Positions 10,561 to 21,127 of a stretch of 64,000 nt of DNA are shown piece by piece. The stretch's first letter is position 1. Each line of letters starts with the position of its first letter. The notes beneath the pieces were generated by a model. It worked only from the letters and a program-made list of their open reading frames with translations. It searched no databases and was not told where the DNA came from. This DNA is from Macrosoma leucophasiata (lineage: Eukaryota > Arthropoda > Insecta > Lepidoptera > Hedylidae). Position numbers and translations under genes: made by a program. The stretch covers positions 21,369,001 to 21,433,000 of the forward strand of contig JAWQUS010000001.1 in assembly GCA_036365455.1 (NCBI GenBank), written 5' to 3'.

Positions 10561-10652
10561 CCAGTGGCCGCGAGTTCGAGTCAAATTTTTCTTTCCATTT
10601 TTCTTTAAAAATATAGTTCACAAGCATGTGTTAATGCGAAATAATATAGAAC
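10561..10652 (+). mobile_element. SINE F body and tail fragment
   Basis: It starts within the T arm (CGCGAGTTCGAGTC), lacks the TCGCCTGAAG that closes the acceptor in the 3695 copy, and continues with CAAATTTTTCTTTCC and CAAGCATGTGTTAATGCG. It directly abuts an S-A fragment. Confidence 0.75.
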
Positions 10653-10655
10653 AAA

Positions 10656-10808
10656 GCTCCGGTGCTGGAAATTACATAGAAATTACCGTACATTACCACC
10701 TGACCGGAACAAGATAGTGCTGAACACTACCATTTAGCGGCAAGTAAATTAGGTAATGCGATGGTGCCTACGCCCGCGAGCTCCGTCACTGGAGCTCTAC
10801 CACCAGTA
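10656..10808 (-). mobile_element. S-A SINE-like element, 5' half
   Basis: The reverse strand runs from ACTGGTGGTAGAGCTCCAGTG (at 10808) through TTGCCGCTAAATGG and GGTCAGGTGG to the CCGGCAC block, where it stops against SINE F. Confidence 0.85.
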
Positions 10809-12474
10809 AAAAATCATTTTTATATAACTTTGTATTGGTCAAGTCAGATTTTTTTATTGTTTGGTGATGTCCTGGCGGCGTAGTAGCATTTGAACAAGTG
10901 CTCTTCGGGTCTTTAAGTAATCATTTGCTATAAATGCGTTCTAAACGCCTTTGATATCCCACTAAAAAAAGCTGTTCGTCTGGCTCATTACGCCTTCACG
11001 CCGTAGTTACTGAAGCGATGCTAATGAGATAACGCATTGCTGTGCGATGTGTCACAGATCCAATATGGCGCACGAAAACAGGTAAATTCTTTGTTGAAAC
11101 TGAAGTTATGCCGCAAATCCTCCGCGGCACGTTTCCGTTAGAAGTATTGCGAGGTACTTGCATATGTTGTGCATACGCAGCTGCGCTCGTGTCAGGGTTG
11201 TCGACACAAAATAAATATAAGGGAAATAAAAAATAGGAGGGAAATAAAAATGTCCAGACAAAAAACAACAGAAAAATCGGACCACCCAGAAAAAGTTATG
11301 CGTGATCAAAAAATGTACACGACTTGATAATAATTTTTAATTGGCTACTACTCTTGAGGAGGTCTTAGATGTTTCTTTCTTTCTTTTGTTTTCTCATATA
11401 GTGGTGCCAGTTCCTACGTCCTCGAACATCGACGTAGCCGTAGTTTTTAGCCGTAAAAAGAAAACGGGCGACTCTGAAGTAAGTTAATATGTAAATTTGA
11501 AAATATGATTACGCCTAGCGACCCCCATCGCACGGGTGCAACAGATACTATATTAGTATGTATCTACACGCCAATAGCCTATAGCACTCCTGAATAGTGT
11601 AACTTTCTGTTAGTGATATAATTTTCGCAATCGGATCAGTATTGCCAAAGATTAGTCCTTAAAAACAAACATACACACAAACAAAATAAGAATCTTTACC
11701 TTTTTATAATATTAGTGTGGATTGATTGACAACCCTAGCAATGTTTTGATGTATCAAGTGACGAGAGATTCTTCCTACTACTATCATTTGGATGCACCCA
11801 ACGTATCTCAATTACGTGGAATTAACTAGTGGTGATGTAACGAAAAAATGCCGCGACTCTTTGTTGTTTGGCCTTGTATGTTTGTTTGTTTGCGTGGTAA
11901 TGTGGTGTCTGTTGTGTGGGCGGTAAGGATTATTCTCGTTTGAAGTCATGTGTGGAGTCGGGAGACTGTGTGGCACGGATCAGGATGTGATGAGACTTGA
12001 TGATTTTTCTGTTTGAATTTTGCTTGTCAGTCTGCGGCTTCTTTGCCTTTTAATTAATGTTTAATGTAAAAAGCTTCTTTGCTGATTCGCCTTATACGTT
12101 TCGTTTGAAAAGAAAATATGTCATATTTTTTACGGGAAAACCTCGGAGTTTGCTTTTTTTTCTTGCTTCGGACTTGGATCCAGTGTACTGGTTAGGTATA
12201 TGAGTTGGTAATTATGTACACTATTGTATCTCACTAATAGATATCAATGTTTAATTTGCTTATTTGTATGTCCGTCGATCTCACAAAAAGAAGGTACTGC
12301 TCTGATTTGTATGGCGCCAGAGCAGAACGTTCTATGACGTTCCGAGAAACAATTTCAAATCGAAATTAAAGTGAAGGAAACTGTTTTTTTAGGACGGACT
12401 TATGTAGGCGGCACGTCTCGAGACGTCACTAGTCTACTTCACCGGGCAATCGGCGAGCGTAGAAGGCGCTCCAA
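10809..12474. other. Mostly unique DNA with one old dispersed repeat
   Basis: At about 11505-11710 a block (CGACCCCCATCGCACGGGTG, then AGCCTATAGCACTCCT) resembles 61587-61745. The overlapping frames at 10996-11309 on both strands show no protein family. Nothing else was recognised. Confidence 0.45.
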
Positions 12475-13072
12475 GCTAAGTGTGTAAACACACTATGCCG
12501 AAGCTACGCGATGGAAGTTCGGCGGCTGATTTAACGTTTCGACGTATTCGGCTGATATGACACACTATACCTAAGTGCCGAACTTACGCGGCACAACTTC
12601 AGTTCAGTGTGGTATGTGTCGGCATAGTGTGTGTTCAACTTCGGTCGTACGCCCGAAGTTAATAACGCAGCGTAATTTTTTTTTTTTTTTTTTTATGTTA
12701 TGGAATTGGCAAACAAGCATGCAGTTCACATTGATGTTAAGTGATGACTGCAGCCTATAGACACCCACACAAAGACCAAGGTCAAAATGCAGATGCGTTG
12801 CCACTCCTGAGGCCTAAGGTGTTATGCCACTGTGCCGGAAATTACAGGGCCGTACATTACCACCTGACCGGAACACGATAGTGCTGAACACTACCATTTA
12901 GCGGCAAGTATATTAGGTAATGCGGTGGTGCCTACGCCCGCGAGCTCCGTCACTGGAGCTCTACCACCAGTTAATTTCTACTTAATGTATCTATCGTCAG
13001 TAATTCAAATAGCTTTTCGGGCGTAATAGTGCCGAACTTCCGTCGCGTAGCTTCGGCATAGTACACTCTAAG
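12475..13072. mobile_element. TIR element T, host of an S-A insertion
   Basis: The left end (12475-12523) and right end (13031-13072) are inverted repeats sharing CTATGCCGAAGCTACGCGA and GGAAGTTCGGC with one difference. Internal GCCGAACTTACGCGGCA and CGGCATAGTGTGTG blocks repeat the same theme. Without the S-A copy the element would be about 302 bp, a size typical of MITEs. The target duplication is unclear, so the superfamily is open. Confidence 0.65.
12676..12971 (-). mobile_element. S-A SINE-like element, full length
   Basis: A clean copy with a 19-base T run at its 3' end and the ACTGGTGGTAGAGCTCCAGTG start. The GAGCTCC/GGAGCTC hairpin arms are intact. It is inserted in element T, so it is younger than T. 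A short TAATTT on both sides may be the target duplication. Confidence 0.92.
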
Positions 13073-13291
13073 TTTTAGAGTTGTTGATATTTTAAAATGT
13101 TCCTTCTTTTTTATCAGTTTCCTAGTGATTTCGAAAAAGGTGGCATTAACTCGTTTTTTATACAATCTACTCAAAAAATCAAAGGCATTTGATACATAAA
13201 CTCCCATATTTCCAGTTCTACTACTTCTTAAGATCTGTTCTACCACTTCTACCATCCTGCTGACCTCACAGCCAAAGACTGAGTTTTTCAA
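13073..13291 (-). other. Unassigned open frame running into element T
   Basis: On the minus strand a frame of about 70 codons reads from RMVEVVEQIL through AFDFLSRLYKKRVNATFF to KLIKKKEHFK. It then continues through the right end of element T to a stop near 12971. Codon choice looks less random than in neighbouring frames, but I recognise no family. It could be a degraded exon, a transposon coding remnant, or chance. Confidence 0.2.
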
Positions 13292-13299
13292 AGGGCGCC

Positions 13300-14597
13300 G
13301 TTGTGTTGTGTTCTGTAGGAATGAATGCTTTTTATATGTTTACAATATACCCTTTTTTGGTGTGCCGTACGTGTAGTCTTTTTATTATACTAATAGATCT
13401 CGTCAGAACAGGGTTGGTTGTATAGGGTTGTCATCCTTACAACTCATTCCAATTAATGTTTAAGTTTCAAAATTTTGGAGACTTTTAGTACGGGATTTGA
13501 TGAGGGAATATAACTCGTATGATTGTTCAATAAATATACATTGCGATTCGTCATCTTTTTGTTAACATATGTGTAAATTTGTAATTAATAAATTTACTAA
13601 TTTATAATACAGTGGCGCTGATCAAGGGTAAGTAACGTACGTAAAGGCACTAAAGATGTAAATATTATTATCGCTGAATCATCATCATTTCATTCCGAAA
13701 TACGTGTCTGCTGGACTTAAGTGAAAAATGTCCATGGTGGGCGTGCCCACGCTTTGTCTTCCGGTGCGTGGTCGCCACTCCAGAACTCTCAACGACTCTA
13801 CCTAGTGGGATAAATATAAGTGATTTAAAATAAACAAACACATTTCCTCCTACATGAAATTGATAGTCCATATCTCACAATTTCAATTGGTCCACGCATT
13901 TTACGTGTCAACCCTACGCGGGGGCGTTTACAAGAGCGGTCTCATTTGTTTTATTTATTGTTTCCCAATGTAATTTTCAACTCACTCGGGTTTTTTGTGC
14001 GTCTGTCTGTCGCAATTAAAACAATAGTAGGGAAGAAAGGGTTATCTCGAACTGTGATTTGTGACGTTTCTTTTTCTTTTTTTTGTAACGTGACAATCAC
14101 TTTGTTTTACTTTGAAAGGACTTAACAATGTCCTATGGAAATTAAGGAGCTTATAAGTGATTTATTTTTTGAATCGTTGTTCAACAAACAAGTTTAAAAG
14201 TACCGATGACTGTAATCTATTGATTAACGATGTGAAAAAGGATGAAGCTTTTAGATGTAGATTTACAAAGTGGTCGGTCGTGGTGATAGACTTGTTGATA
14301 CAACAGCGATTCTTGTCGAAGGCGCATAAGTAATTTCATGTAATTTAGTATCTTTATAAAAGTAAAAAAATTAACTTGAGTTAAAATGATCGTTAAGATT
14401 GAGATATAACAATATGTATTTATGTAGGTGTATGTAGGTATATACACAATACCAAGTCGCAAAACTGTGTTAATTGCATCACTCAAGAACGTATTGACTT
14501 ATTTACATGCTTATTGGTGGTTGGAGTTGTCTAAACTTTAGAAAAAATATACACTGCTGAAATATACACTACGTTGAAGTCCTGTATTCGATTTTTT
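13300..14597. other. Unique DNA, no gene recognised
   Basis: Short frames only. The minus frame at 14217-14486 is AT-driven. No repeat was recognised. Confidence 0.5.
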
Positions 14598-14753
14598 ACT
14601 GGTGGTAGAGCTCCAGTGACGGAGCTCACGGGCGTAGGCATCACCGAATAACCTAATATACTTGCCGCTAAATGGTAGTGTTCAGCGCTATCGTGTTACG
14701 GTCAGGTGGTAATGTACGGCCCTGTAATTTCCGGCACAGAGGCATAACACCTT
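14598..14753 (+). mobile_element. S-A SINE-like element, 5' half
   Basis: It starts ACTGGTGGTAGAGCTCCAGTG and runs to GCATAACACCTT, where the sequence switches to a T-rich (TTA)n tract. The missing half begins with TTAGGCCTCAGG and reappears inside the tandem array at 15118-15549. An element probably inserted at this point. Confidence 0.85.
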
Positions 14754-15117
14754 TTTTTATTATTATTATTTATTTAAGAAAACATTACAAAATATGTACA
14801 TCAAAACAAACCAAAAGTCACCAAGACTTGTCCGGTATGCTTATGCGAATCTATGTAGGTACGACAACAGTAACATCACAGTCATTACATAAAAGAAATA
14901 ATAATATACAATTTAACGAAGGTAGTAACAAAATTTGATATACATCTAAATATTTCTATTACTTTTTCGCGCTGTGACGAAATACAAAATACACTAAGTG
15001 TGAACGAGACAACATTATTTTGTTAGAAGTGATCCAGTTACTGGTTTTATACATAGGTAAAAAATTAAATGTAATATGCATGTGACGTAAATTTTTAACT
15101 TATAGGATGTTCCAAAA
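14754..15117 (-). mobile_element. Probable LINE 3' end inserted into S-A
   Basis: It starts with TTTTTTATTATTATTATTTA, which on the minus strand is a microsatellite-like (TAA)n 3' tail as in CR1-type LINEs. The following AT-rich 360 bases carry no recognisable coding sequence. The assignment rests on the tail and on its position between two halves of S-A. Confidence 0.45.
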
Positions 15118-15549
15118 CTGCATGCTTGTTTACCACTTCAATTACTACATTAAAAAAATCCTCGACGAATTAGTACTATTGGGATTTTTAGATGTTTCCT
15201 TAGGCCTCAGGAGTGGTAACGCATCTGCATTTCGACCTTGGTCTTTGTTTGGGTGTCTATAGGCTGCAGTCATCACTTAACATAAATGTGAACTGCATGC
15301 TTGTTTACCACTTCAATTACTACATTAAAAAAATCCTCGACGAATTAGTACTATTGGGATTTTTAGATGTTTCCTTAGGCCTCAGGAGTGATAACGCATC
15401 TGCATTTCGACCTTGGTCTTTGTTTGGGTGTCTATAGGCTGCAGTCATCACTTAACATCAATGTGAACTGCATGCTTGTTTACCACTTCAATTACTACAT
15501 TTAAAAAAAGCCTCGACGAATTAGTACTATTGGGATTTTTACATGTTTC
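15118..15549 (+). repeat. 175-bp tandem array built from an S-A 3' half
   Basis: CTGCATGCTTGTTTACCACT occurs at 15118, 15293 and 15468, a period of exactly 175. Each full unit has the S-A 3' half (TTAGGCCTCAGGAGTG to the A run) plus about 45 bases of flank (CCTCGACGAATTAGTACTAT onward). There are about 2.5 units with very few differences, so the expansion is recent. A 74-codon frame here is translated SINE and has no meaning as a protein. Confidence 0.92.
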
Positions 15550-15974
15550 GGAGAGTCTCTTAGTGCCACCCACGGAGTTTGGTAAATTACGTGCCTAAAA
15601 ATCTCATTAGGCTCGCCACTTACCTATTATATTAGGTATGTGGAACCAAAACGTAACTGAAGAATCGAGTGTTTGCATTTATGCTTGAATGAATTTAAGT
15701 CTTTTAAGTTTCAAACTGTTTGAATATCATAGAACAATCAAGGTCTATTGTACTGTGCCGTATACTGTCCGCTGTCTCCCGTTTGGAACGTGTTGTCGTA
15801 TAATTGATAGCGCACGACAGTGTGACGCCAAGTTCTCGTGATTCGTTTGTGGCATTTTTGATACGTGTCCTGCTTGTTAAGTTTGTAAGAAATGGGTCGA
15901 TATTACAATGATCAAAGTTAGCGTAACTTCACGTCTATAAAGGTTAAAACTTATATTATATTCCCCCTTATATA

Positions 15975-16140
15975 TAGTGCCCGCTACTTCGTCCGCTACC
16001 CACACGAAGTCGTGGGCGCAGCTAGTATAAAAGTAGCCTTAGTTACTCCTTATTACATAAGCTATCTGCCAGTGAAAGTCCCGTCGAAATCGGTCCAGCC
16101 GTTCCCGAGATTACAAACAGACAGACAGACAGACAAAAAT
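15975..16140 (+). repeat. Dispersed repeat Q (CAGACAGA-ended)
   Basis: It contains CCCGCTACTTCGTCCGCTAC and GTCGAAATCGGTCCAGCCG, then GAGATTACAAACAGACAGAC. This is a pattern familiar from lepidopteran genomes. Related pieces lie near 20290, 21128, 28140-28320, 33497 and 61587. Confidence 0.65.
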
Positions 16141-16192
16141 TGTAATAATGTTGTTTTGGTATATGTACCGTGTTTACATACTTAAACATTTA

Positions 16193-16338
16193 CCCCCTTA
16201 TTCATAAACGTATTTTAGCTGAAGTGTTGCTAATCTCTCCTTTGTCTTTTTCTATCCTGGACATTTGACAATGCAACTGACAAAGACAAAGCATTCTATA
16301 GCTAAGACGTATCTAAAGTATGTTTATGAATAAGGGAG
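16193..16338. mobile_element. M1 MITE, copy 1
   Basis: 146-bp element with terminal inverted repeats starting CCCCCTTATTCATAAACG at the left and ending GTTTATGAATAAGGGAG at the right. It is flanked by TTA on both sides (16190-16192 and 16339-16341). The 3-bp duplication and the size suggest a PIF/Harbinger-derived MITE. Non-coding. Confidence 0.88.
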
Positions 16339-16465
16339 TTAGTAAAAAGCGTTTATTATTATATTACAAACAGACACTCCAATTTTATTTATTTGTATAG
16401 ATGTGAACTTAATATCCAAGAACAACTCTTTACTGTCCCAGTCTTCAATATTGTGTTGGTAAAGT

Positions 16466-16680
16466 GACGACCCAGTTAGTCCAGCGGTGTGAAACCGTCG
16501 TTTGATTCGAAGGGTCGCGGGTTCGATCCCCGCATCGGGACAAATATTTGTATGGCCTACAGATATTTGTTTCGGGTCTGGGTATTTGAGTATGTGTTGT
16601 ATGTGTACAACGGCATCCACGACACAGGTTTATACCCACTGTGGGGCTGTGAGTGTAAGCGTATAAATAAAGTTCATTAT
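16466..16680 (+). mobile_element. tRNA-derived SINE E, copy 1
   Basis: The head has a box A-like TTAGTCCAGCGGTG and a perfect box B GGTTCGATCCC. The body includes ACAAATATTTGTATGGCC, ACAGATATTTGTTTCGGG, GTACAACGGCA and GGTTTATACCCACTGTGGG. Short frames on both strands cross it but are SINE translations. It is one of three copies in the window. Confidence 0.88.
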
Positions 16681-16683
16681 TGA

Positions 16684-17881
16684 TAGCACACTAAAGACAC
16701 CCAGTTTCCCTCGACTCGTTCGGGACATTTTTGATACGTATCCTGAGTATCGAAGTAAATACTGGCAGCCTTTGCACTTGTAAGTACTCAAAAACTGAAT
16801 TCAAATTAGCTCCAGGATTTTTTAATTTAAAGACAACGCTCCATTTCTTTGAATTAATACATTCTCACAACATCATCGAATGATGTAAAAATCGATAAGT
16901 AAAGCAGGAAAGATGCGCACAGTGTTTAACATAAACAATCGATTGTAAGATCGATTTTTTACTCGCATTTCATTCACAATGCCCACGCGGCGATGTTTCT
17001 ATCTCTAACGATATGTCACACGGAATCTATTCATTTTCCAAAATGACTTTTTTCCGTGAATCGGACGACCGCGGGCGGTCGGTGTTACATTTTAGGGTTC
17101 CTTGTTGTAATTCAATAAAAATGTTACATCTTCTCGACCTTTTTGCATTGATTTAACGTCAGTAGTAAGTGATGATTATTTTCGAGATTTTCCATGTTAC
17201 AAGTAAGCAGGGTCAACTTCAATGTGCGCAAGCATTGCTAAGAACTTGGCTCCTTTTAAGTAGTTTTATAAAACACTAGTCGTTTCCCGCGATTTCTGCC
17301 GCATTTTCTTAGATTTTAGCACAAAAAGCTTATGTCCTTTTGTAGAATTCAAAATAACTTCATGTTAAATTTCGTCACAATCGACTCAGCAGTTTGGTTG
17401 AAAGCGTAAGTAACAAACAGACAGACAATGAAGAACCTCCTCTTTTTTTTAACCGAATTAAAAAAAAGAGGAGGTTCTCAATTTGTCGGTTTTTTTTTAG
17501 ATTAAGTAGGTATTTTAATCTAGACGACCTTCGTACAACGACACACGCAATAAATGTGAACGACCGATATTTGTACCAAACAAACAATTTAAGAGAAATT
17601 TAATCTAGTAAGGGAAAAATATGCGTGGTATGGTAAAAAAAGATAAGTAGATTAAATATTGAAACTGGACTGTAGGTCGTTATTAACCTACTACGAGGAA
17701 TCCAAAAGGAGGGTAATGTTTTAAGGTGAACATACTTGTTGGCGTGTAACTGCCTCATCTAATGATCGTGAGGTATTTAGCTTCTTGGGCCACGTGTTAT
17801 TGTAGATTTCTATTATGAAAATTCTAGACCGATATCCGGAATTTTATATTTGTATCTTGTAGCTTAACTGTATTCGTGTAT
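16684..17881. other. Unique DNA with one hairpin
   Basis: Apart from the foldback at 17433-17477 and an old CAGACAGA stretch just before it, nothing was recognised. Confidence 0.5.
17433..17477. repeat. Perfect hairpin, 18-bp arms
   Basis: GAACCTCCTCTTTTTTTT (17433-17450) faces its exact complement (17460-17477) across nine bases. The motif AAAGGAGGAGGTTCTCAATT also occurs at about 20888, in a known type of repeat end, so this is a repeat end folded on itself. Confidence 0.85.
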
Positions 17882-18134
17882 TTTTTTATGTAACGAAAAT
17901 GGCAAACAAGCGTAGTTAAGGGATGACTGCAGCCTTTACACATCTACATTAAAATCAGAAGTCAAAATGCAGTTGCGTTACCACCTCTGAGACCTGATAG
18001 TTGTTAAGGGGCCATACAGTACCATCTAACCGGAACACTATAATTCTGAACACTACCATTTGGCGGTTGATAGATTAGGTAATGCGGTGGTACCTACGCC
18101 CTCGAGTCCCTACACTGAAACTCTACCACCATAA
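17882..18134 (-). mobile_element. S-B SINE-like element
   Basis: Reverse-strand copy with GGCAAACAAGCG, CATCTACATTAAAATCAGAA, CATTTGGCGG, AGGTAATGCGGTGG and the CTCTACCACC start. It has small deletions. Its 5' end coincides with the insertion point of an M2 MITE. Confidence 0.85.
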
Positions 18135-18286
18135 CACAGTATAAATATGAACAGTATGGAAACGTTGAAACGGCACACTCACACAAATATGCGCATCAAC
18201 GAGGCCCCTAAGCGGTTCTCGCGGTGTAAGTGCGCCGTTTTGAACGTTTTGTACGTAGTTTCCATACTGTTAATATTTGTACTGTG
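18135..18286. mobile_element. M2 MITE, copy 1 (152 bp, 7-bp target duplication)
   Basis: Termini CACAGTA...TACTGTG with inverted repeats of about 29 bp; shared core AACAGTATGGAAAC and its complement GTTTCCATACTGTT. It is flanked by the direct repeat ACCATAA at 18128-18134 and 18287-18293. No coding capacity. Confidence 0.9.
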
Positions 18287-18767
18287 ACCATAAGTTGTTA
18301 TGTGTCTGTGATAGTTATTACGGGGCCATACAGTACCATCTAACCCAGAGGTTCCCAAGATATTTTTTCTTGTAGACCCTTTACAATTTTTTCTGGTTTC
18401 TGTGGACTCCCGTCCTTGCTACATTTATATCACATTCCCAATTTCCATATTTTTATTCACGCTTACGTAGACCCCCATCGAGTGTGATGGACCACTTTGG
18501 GAATCACTGGTATGATGTAAGTAAATTGGTACTTTAAATTGGTTATTATCGTGGACCCCCATTTTCATTTCATGGACCCCCAATTTTTTTTTTCGCTGAC
18601 ACTCACCCTTTTCAGGTTGTCATAGACCCCCAGGGGTCGATATAGACCAGTTTGGGAATCACTGATCTAACCGGAACACGACAGTGGTGAACACTACCAT
18701 TTGGCGGCAGATAGAGTAAGTAATGCGGTGATGCCTACACCTTCGAGCTCCTGCCTTGGAACCACCC
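18287..18767 (-). mobile_element. S-B SINE-like element split by a hAT-type MITE
   Basis: The two parts are 18287-18345 (AAGTTGTTATGTGTCTGTGA, then GGGGCCATACAGTACC) and 18665-18767 (CCGGAACACGACAGTGG to GAACCACC). Together they cover the 5' two thirds of S-B. The 8-bp ATCTAACC is duplicated at the junctions. Confidence 0.88.
18346..18664. mobile_element. hAT-like non-autonomous element N1
   Basis: Termini CAGAGGTTCCCAA and TTGGGAATCACTG are inverted repeats of the classical hAT form. The target duplication is ATCTAACC (18338-18345 and 18665-18672), 8 bp as expected for hAT. A second internal end, TTTGGGAATCACTG, lies at 18496-18509, so the 319-bp copy carries a duplicated right end. No transposase. 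Confidence 0.93.
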
Positions 18768-18780
18768 GTGATTCTCATAA

Positions 18781-18955
18781 TAATGTACGGACCTGTTATT
18801 TCCGGCACAGAGGCATAACACCTTAGGCCTCAGGAGTGGTAACGCATCTGCATTTTGACCTTGGTCTTTGTGGAGCTTGGTCTTGGACTGCAGTCATCAC
18901 TAGACATCAATGTGAACTGCATGCTTGTTTGCCATTTCCATAACATAAAAAAAAA
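18781..18955 (+). mobile_element. S-A SINE-like element, 3' half
   Basis: It begins at TAATGTACGG inside the consensus and runs through GGCACAGAGGCATAACACC to the A run. A local rearrangement (GTGGAGCTTGGTCTTGGACT) replaces part of the usual TGTGTGGGTGTCTATAGG. Confidence 0.85.
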
Positions 18956-19990
18956 CAAGAAAATTAAATCAAACATGCTTAATATCTACGGAACCAAAGG
19001 CGACTTAATCATTAAAAAATATATTTTGTTCAAATTGATACATATTATTAACAGGTTCGCTTCAGGGTGATATTTTATCGCGTGGGCGTGTTATGGGTTT
19101 TTGTAGGTTCGGTGTCATTTTTCAGTGGAACCATTAAAAATGGGTAACGGCGGAGCGGGGTCGGGTAGTCGAATCACCTATTCCTGTTGCTGTGGAAATT
19201 GTATTTATACGTGTGTTGTGTGTGCACCCACAACCCGTGTTGCTCTATAGGTAGGGTAATACCTATATAAAGCAACACGGGCCACCGGCCGAGGCGGACC
19301 GGAGGGGAGTAGCCATATGCAGGCTTTCCCCTCTGTCAAAGTACAAGCCCAAATGGGCCTATGCCTGTCGCCTAGAAGTTTAAATGTGTGCGTGAAATTG
19401 TTTATGTATTTTGTTAAGGTCAAGATGTGAGTTTCGTAGTAATGGACGATTTTTGTAGCGTGTGTCATACGCATTTACTCCCGCAAAAAATGTCAGAACG
19501 TTTTGCATCGGTAATAAATGCTATGGCTACTCCCCTCCGGTGGCCCGCGTTGCTCTATGGCCCTACCAAATGCGGCTGTGAGTGTAATGCTTGTATGTCC
19601 CTTCCATTACACATACAAAAATAATAATAAGCTTGTATATTGTTCATTCTGTTTCACTCGCGTAAAATAATATGAGAGCATTCGTCAGCGCCATCTTGCG
19701 TCTCACCATAAGGATTGACACCAATAATATTATTATGTTCAGCGGACTCGTGTATGGTCACGCGTCCTATAAATAGTTTCCATACAACACTCATACATAT
19801 TATAAAATGTCGCGTGTTCGTTCCGATTATGAATATTGTGGTTTCCTGTCTTGTTTGTGCTTATATTAAGGGTCTTGTAGACGTGGTGTGTTGTTCTTCT
19901 GTTAGTTGATTGTGGGATAATTTACTTAGTTGTAGTAGAATTTATAATATTTATCAATCGGTTTCGTAAAGTTGATAGAAATAACTCGTC
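18956..19990. repeat. Unique DNA with two pieces of a GC-rich repeat in opposite orientation
   Basis: 19234-19281 is an imperfect hairpin (CCCGTGTTGCTCTATAGGTA against TACCTATATAAAGCAACACGGG). It leads into GGGCCACCGGCCGAGGCGG and GGGGAGTAGCCATATG. The inverse (GGCTACTCCCCTCCGGTGGC, TTGCTCTATGGCCCTACC) lies at about 19524-19570. A third scrap, AGCAATACGGGCCACCGGCC, precedes an S-A fragment at 35491-35510. The rest is unique. Confidence 0.55.
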
Positions 19991-20002
19991 TAGATAATTG
20001 AA

Positions 20003-20097
20003 AACGTAACCGGCGAGTCGTGGGTGTTTGCATGTATGATTGAATGCATGCATTTACCTCTGCCTACCCCTTCGGGGATTACAGGCGTGATGTTACG
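20003..20097 (+). mobile_element. tRNA-derived SINE D, 5'-truncated
   Basis: It holds the last 95 bases of SINE D (GTAACCGGCGAGTCGTGGG to TTACAGGCGTGATGTTACG). It is flanked by the direct repeat TAGATAATTGAA at 19991-20002 and 20098-20109. Both 5' truncation and a 12-bp duplication fit target-primed retroposition. Confidence 0.9.
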
Positions 20098-20289
20098 TAG
20101 ATAATTGAAGATATTAGAATAATTAAAGTAACTGCTTCCAAAATACCCAGAGTTAGGTAAGGTGTAAAGAGCAAGGTAGCACTTTTGCGTTTTGGATAAG
20201 CAACAACAGTGGGCCGGCTGGCTTTTTTGGGTTTGCAAGAGGCTTTTTACAACTCTGGTAGCTAACCCTTTGGCTACGATACTTATATA

Positions 20290-20475
20290 TAAAAACTAGC
20301 CGTTTCCCGCGGCTTCGCCCGCGTGGATGTCGTTTTATAATCCTGAATTTTCTTTGCTATAAACCTCACGGAGTCTGAGACCTTTCCAACGAATGCAAAA
20401 CCGTGGAAATCAGTTGGTGCGTTCTTGAGTTTAGCGTCAGGAAGGAAAACCCGACTTATTTTTATATTATAAATT
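20290..20475 (+). repeat. Dispersed repeat Q
   Basis: It starts AACTAGCCGTTTCCCGCGGC, then TTCGCCCGCGTGG, the hallmark start of this lepidopteran repeat type. It fades after GACTTATTTTTATATT. Confidence 0.65.
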
Positions 20476-20479
20476 AAGC

Positions 20480-21127
20480 GTTCAAACAGTACGTAAATAT
20501 TATTTCTCCTATAAACCTTTTTGATATATTTTTCAATATTATTTAGAGAGAAGATACCCTTTGCTCCCTACACTCCCCAAAGGTTTAATAGTGAACGCAA
20601 AGACGCAAATTTCTAGATTTTGTACGTATTTTTTGTTTAGGTACTTTGACATATTAATCAACGTATCAGATGTTATTTTTAATTTTGTAATTACACAAGC
20701 AAATTCTATTATTTCCAAGTGATTAAATATTTTTATTAGTTTGAGTTTGAGTATATTTTCATAAAATATGTTGTACAGAAAATTCAGAGAAATAACAATG
20801 TTGTAATTTACGAAAATCAATTTCCGGGCACCACACGACATAGGTATATTGCATAAACCATAATAATAGTTTTAACCGACTTCAAAAAAAGGAGGAGGTT
20901 CTCAATTCGTCCGAATGTTTTGTTTTTATATATATATAAGACGAATAAGTGGAAGTAACTTTCCTCAACACTTTTTTTTGGTATTTTTGCAAATATCAAA
21001 AAATCTATACATTACTGCAAATAATCGCGTGCACAAGCGATACCGGATACGCGGCATCTATTAGATGAGTCCATCAGACCCTCAAAAGGTACAAATGGAA
21101 GCTTCTGCCAAAGTCATATTTTGCAGT
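20480..21127. other. Unique AT-rich DNA
   Basis: It contains a fragment of the AAAGGAGGAGGTTCTCAATT repeat end at about 20878-20915. The open frames are AT-driven with no known family. Confidence 0.45.

Noticed and set aside
15213..15437. 74-codon frame beginning MVTHLHFDLGLC
   Set aside because: This peptide recurs wherever an S-A 3' half occurs (49.8, 54.4, 57.1 kb). It is a translated SINE, not a protein family.
15118..15549. CRISPR-like array of regularly spaced repeats
   Set aside because: The unit is 175 bp with no alternation of short repeats and unique spacers. It is a tandem duplication of SINE sequence in an insect genome.
16466..16545. Possible tRNA gene with perfect box B
   Set aside because: The same head plus a common 200-bp body recurs at 24968 and 26305, so it is SINE E.
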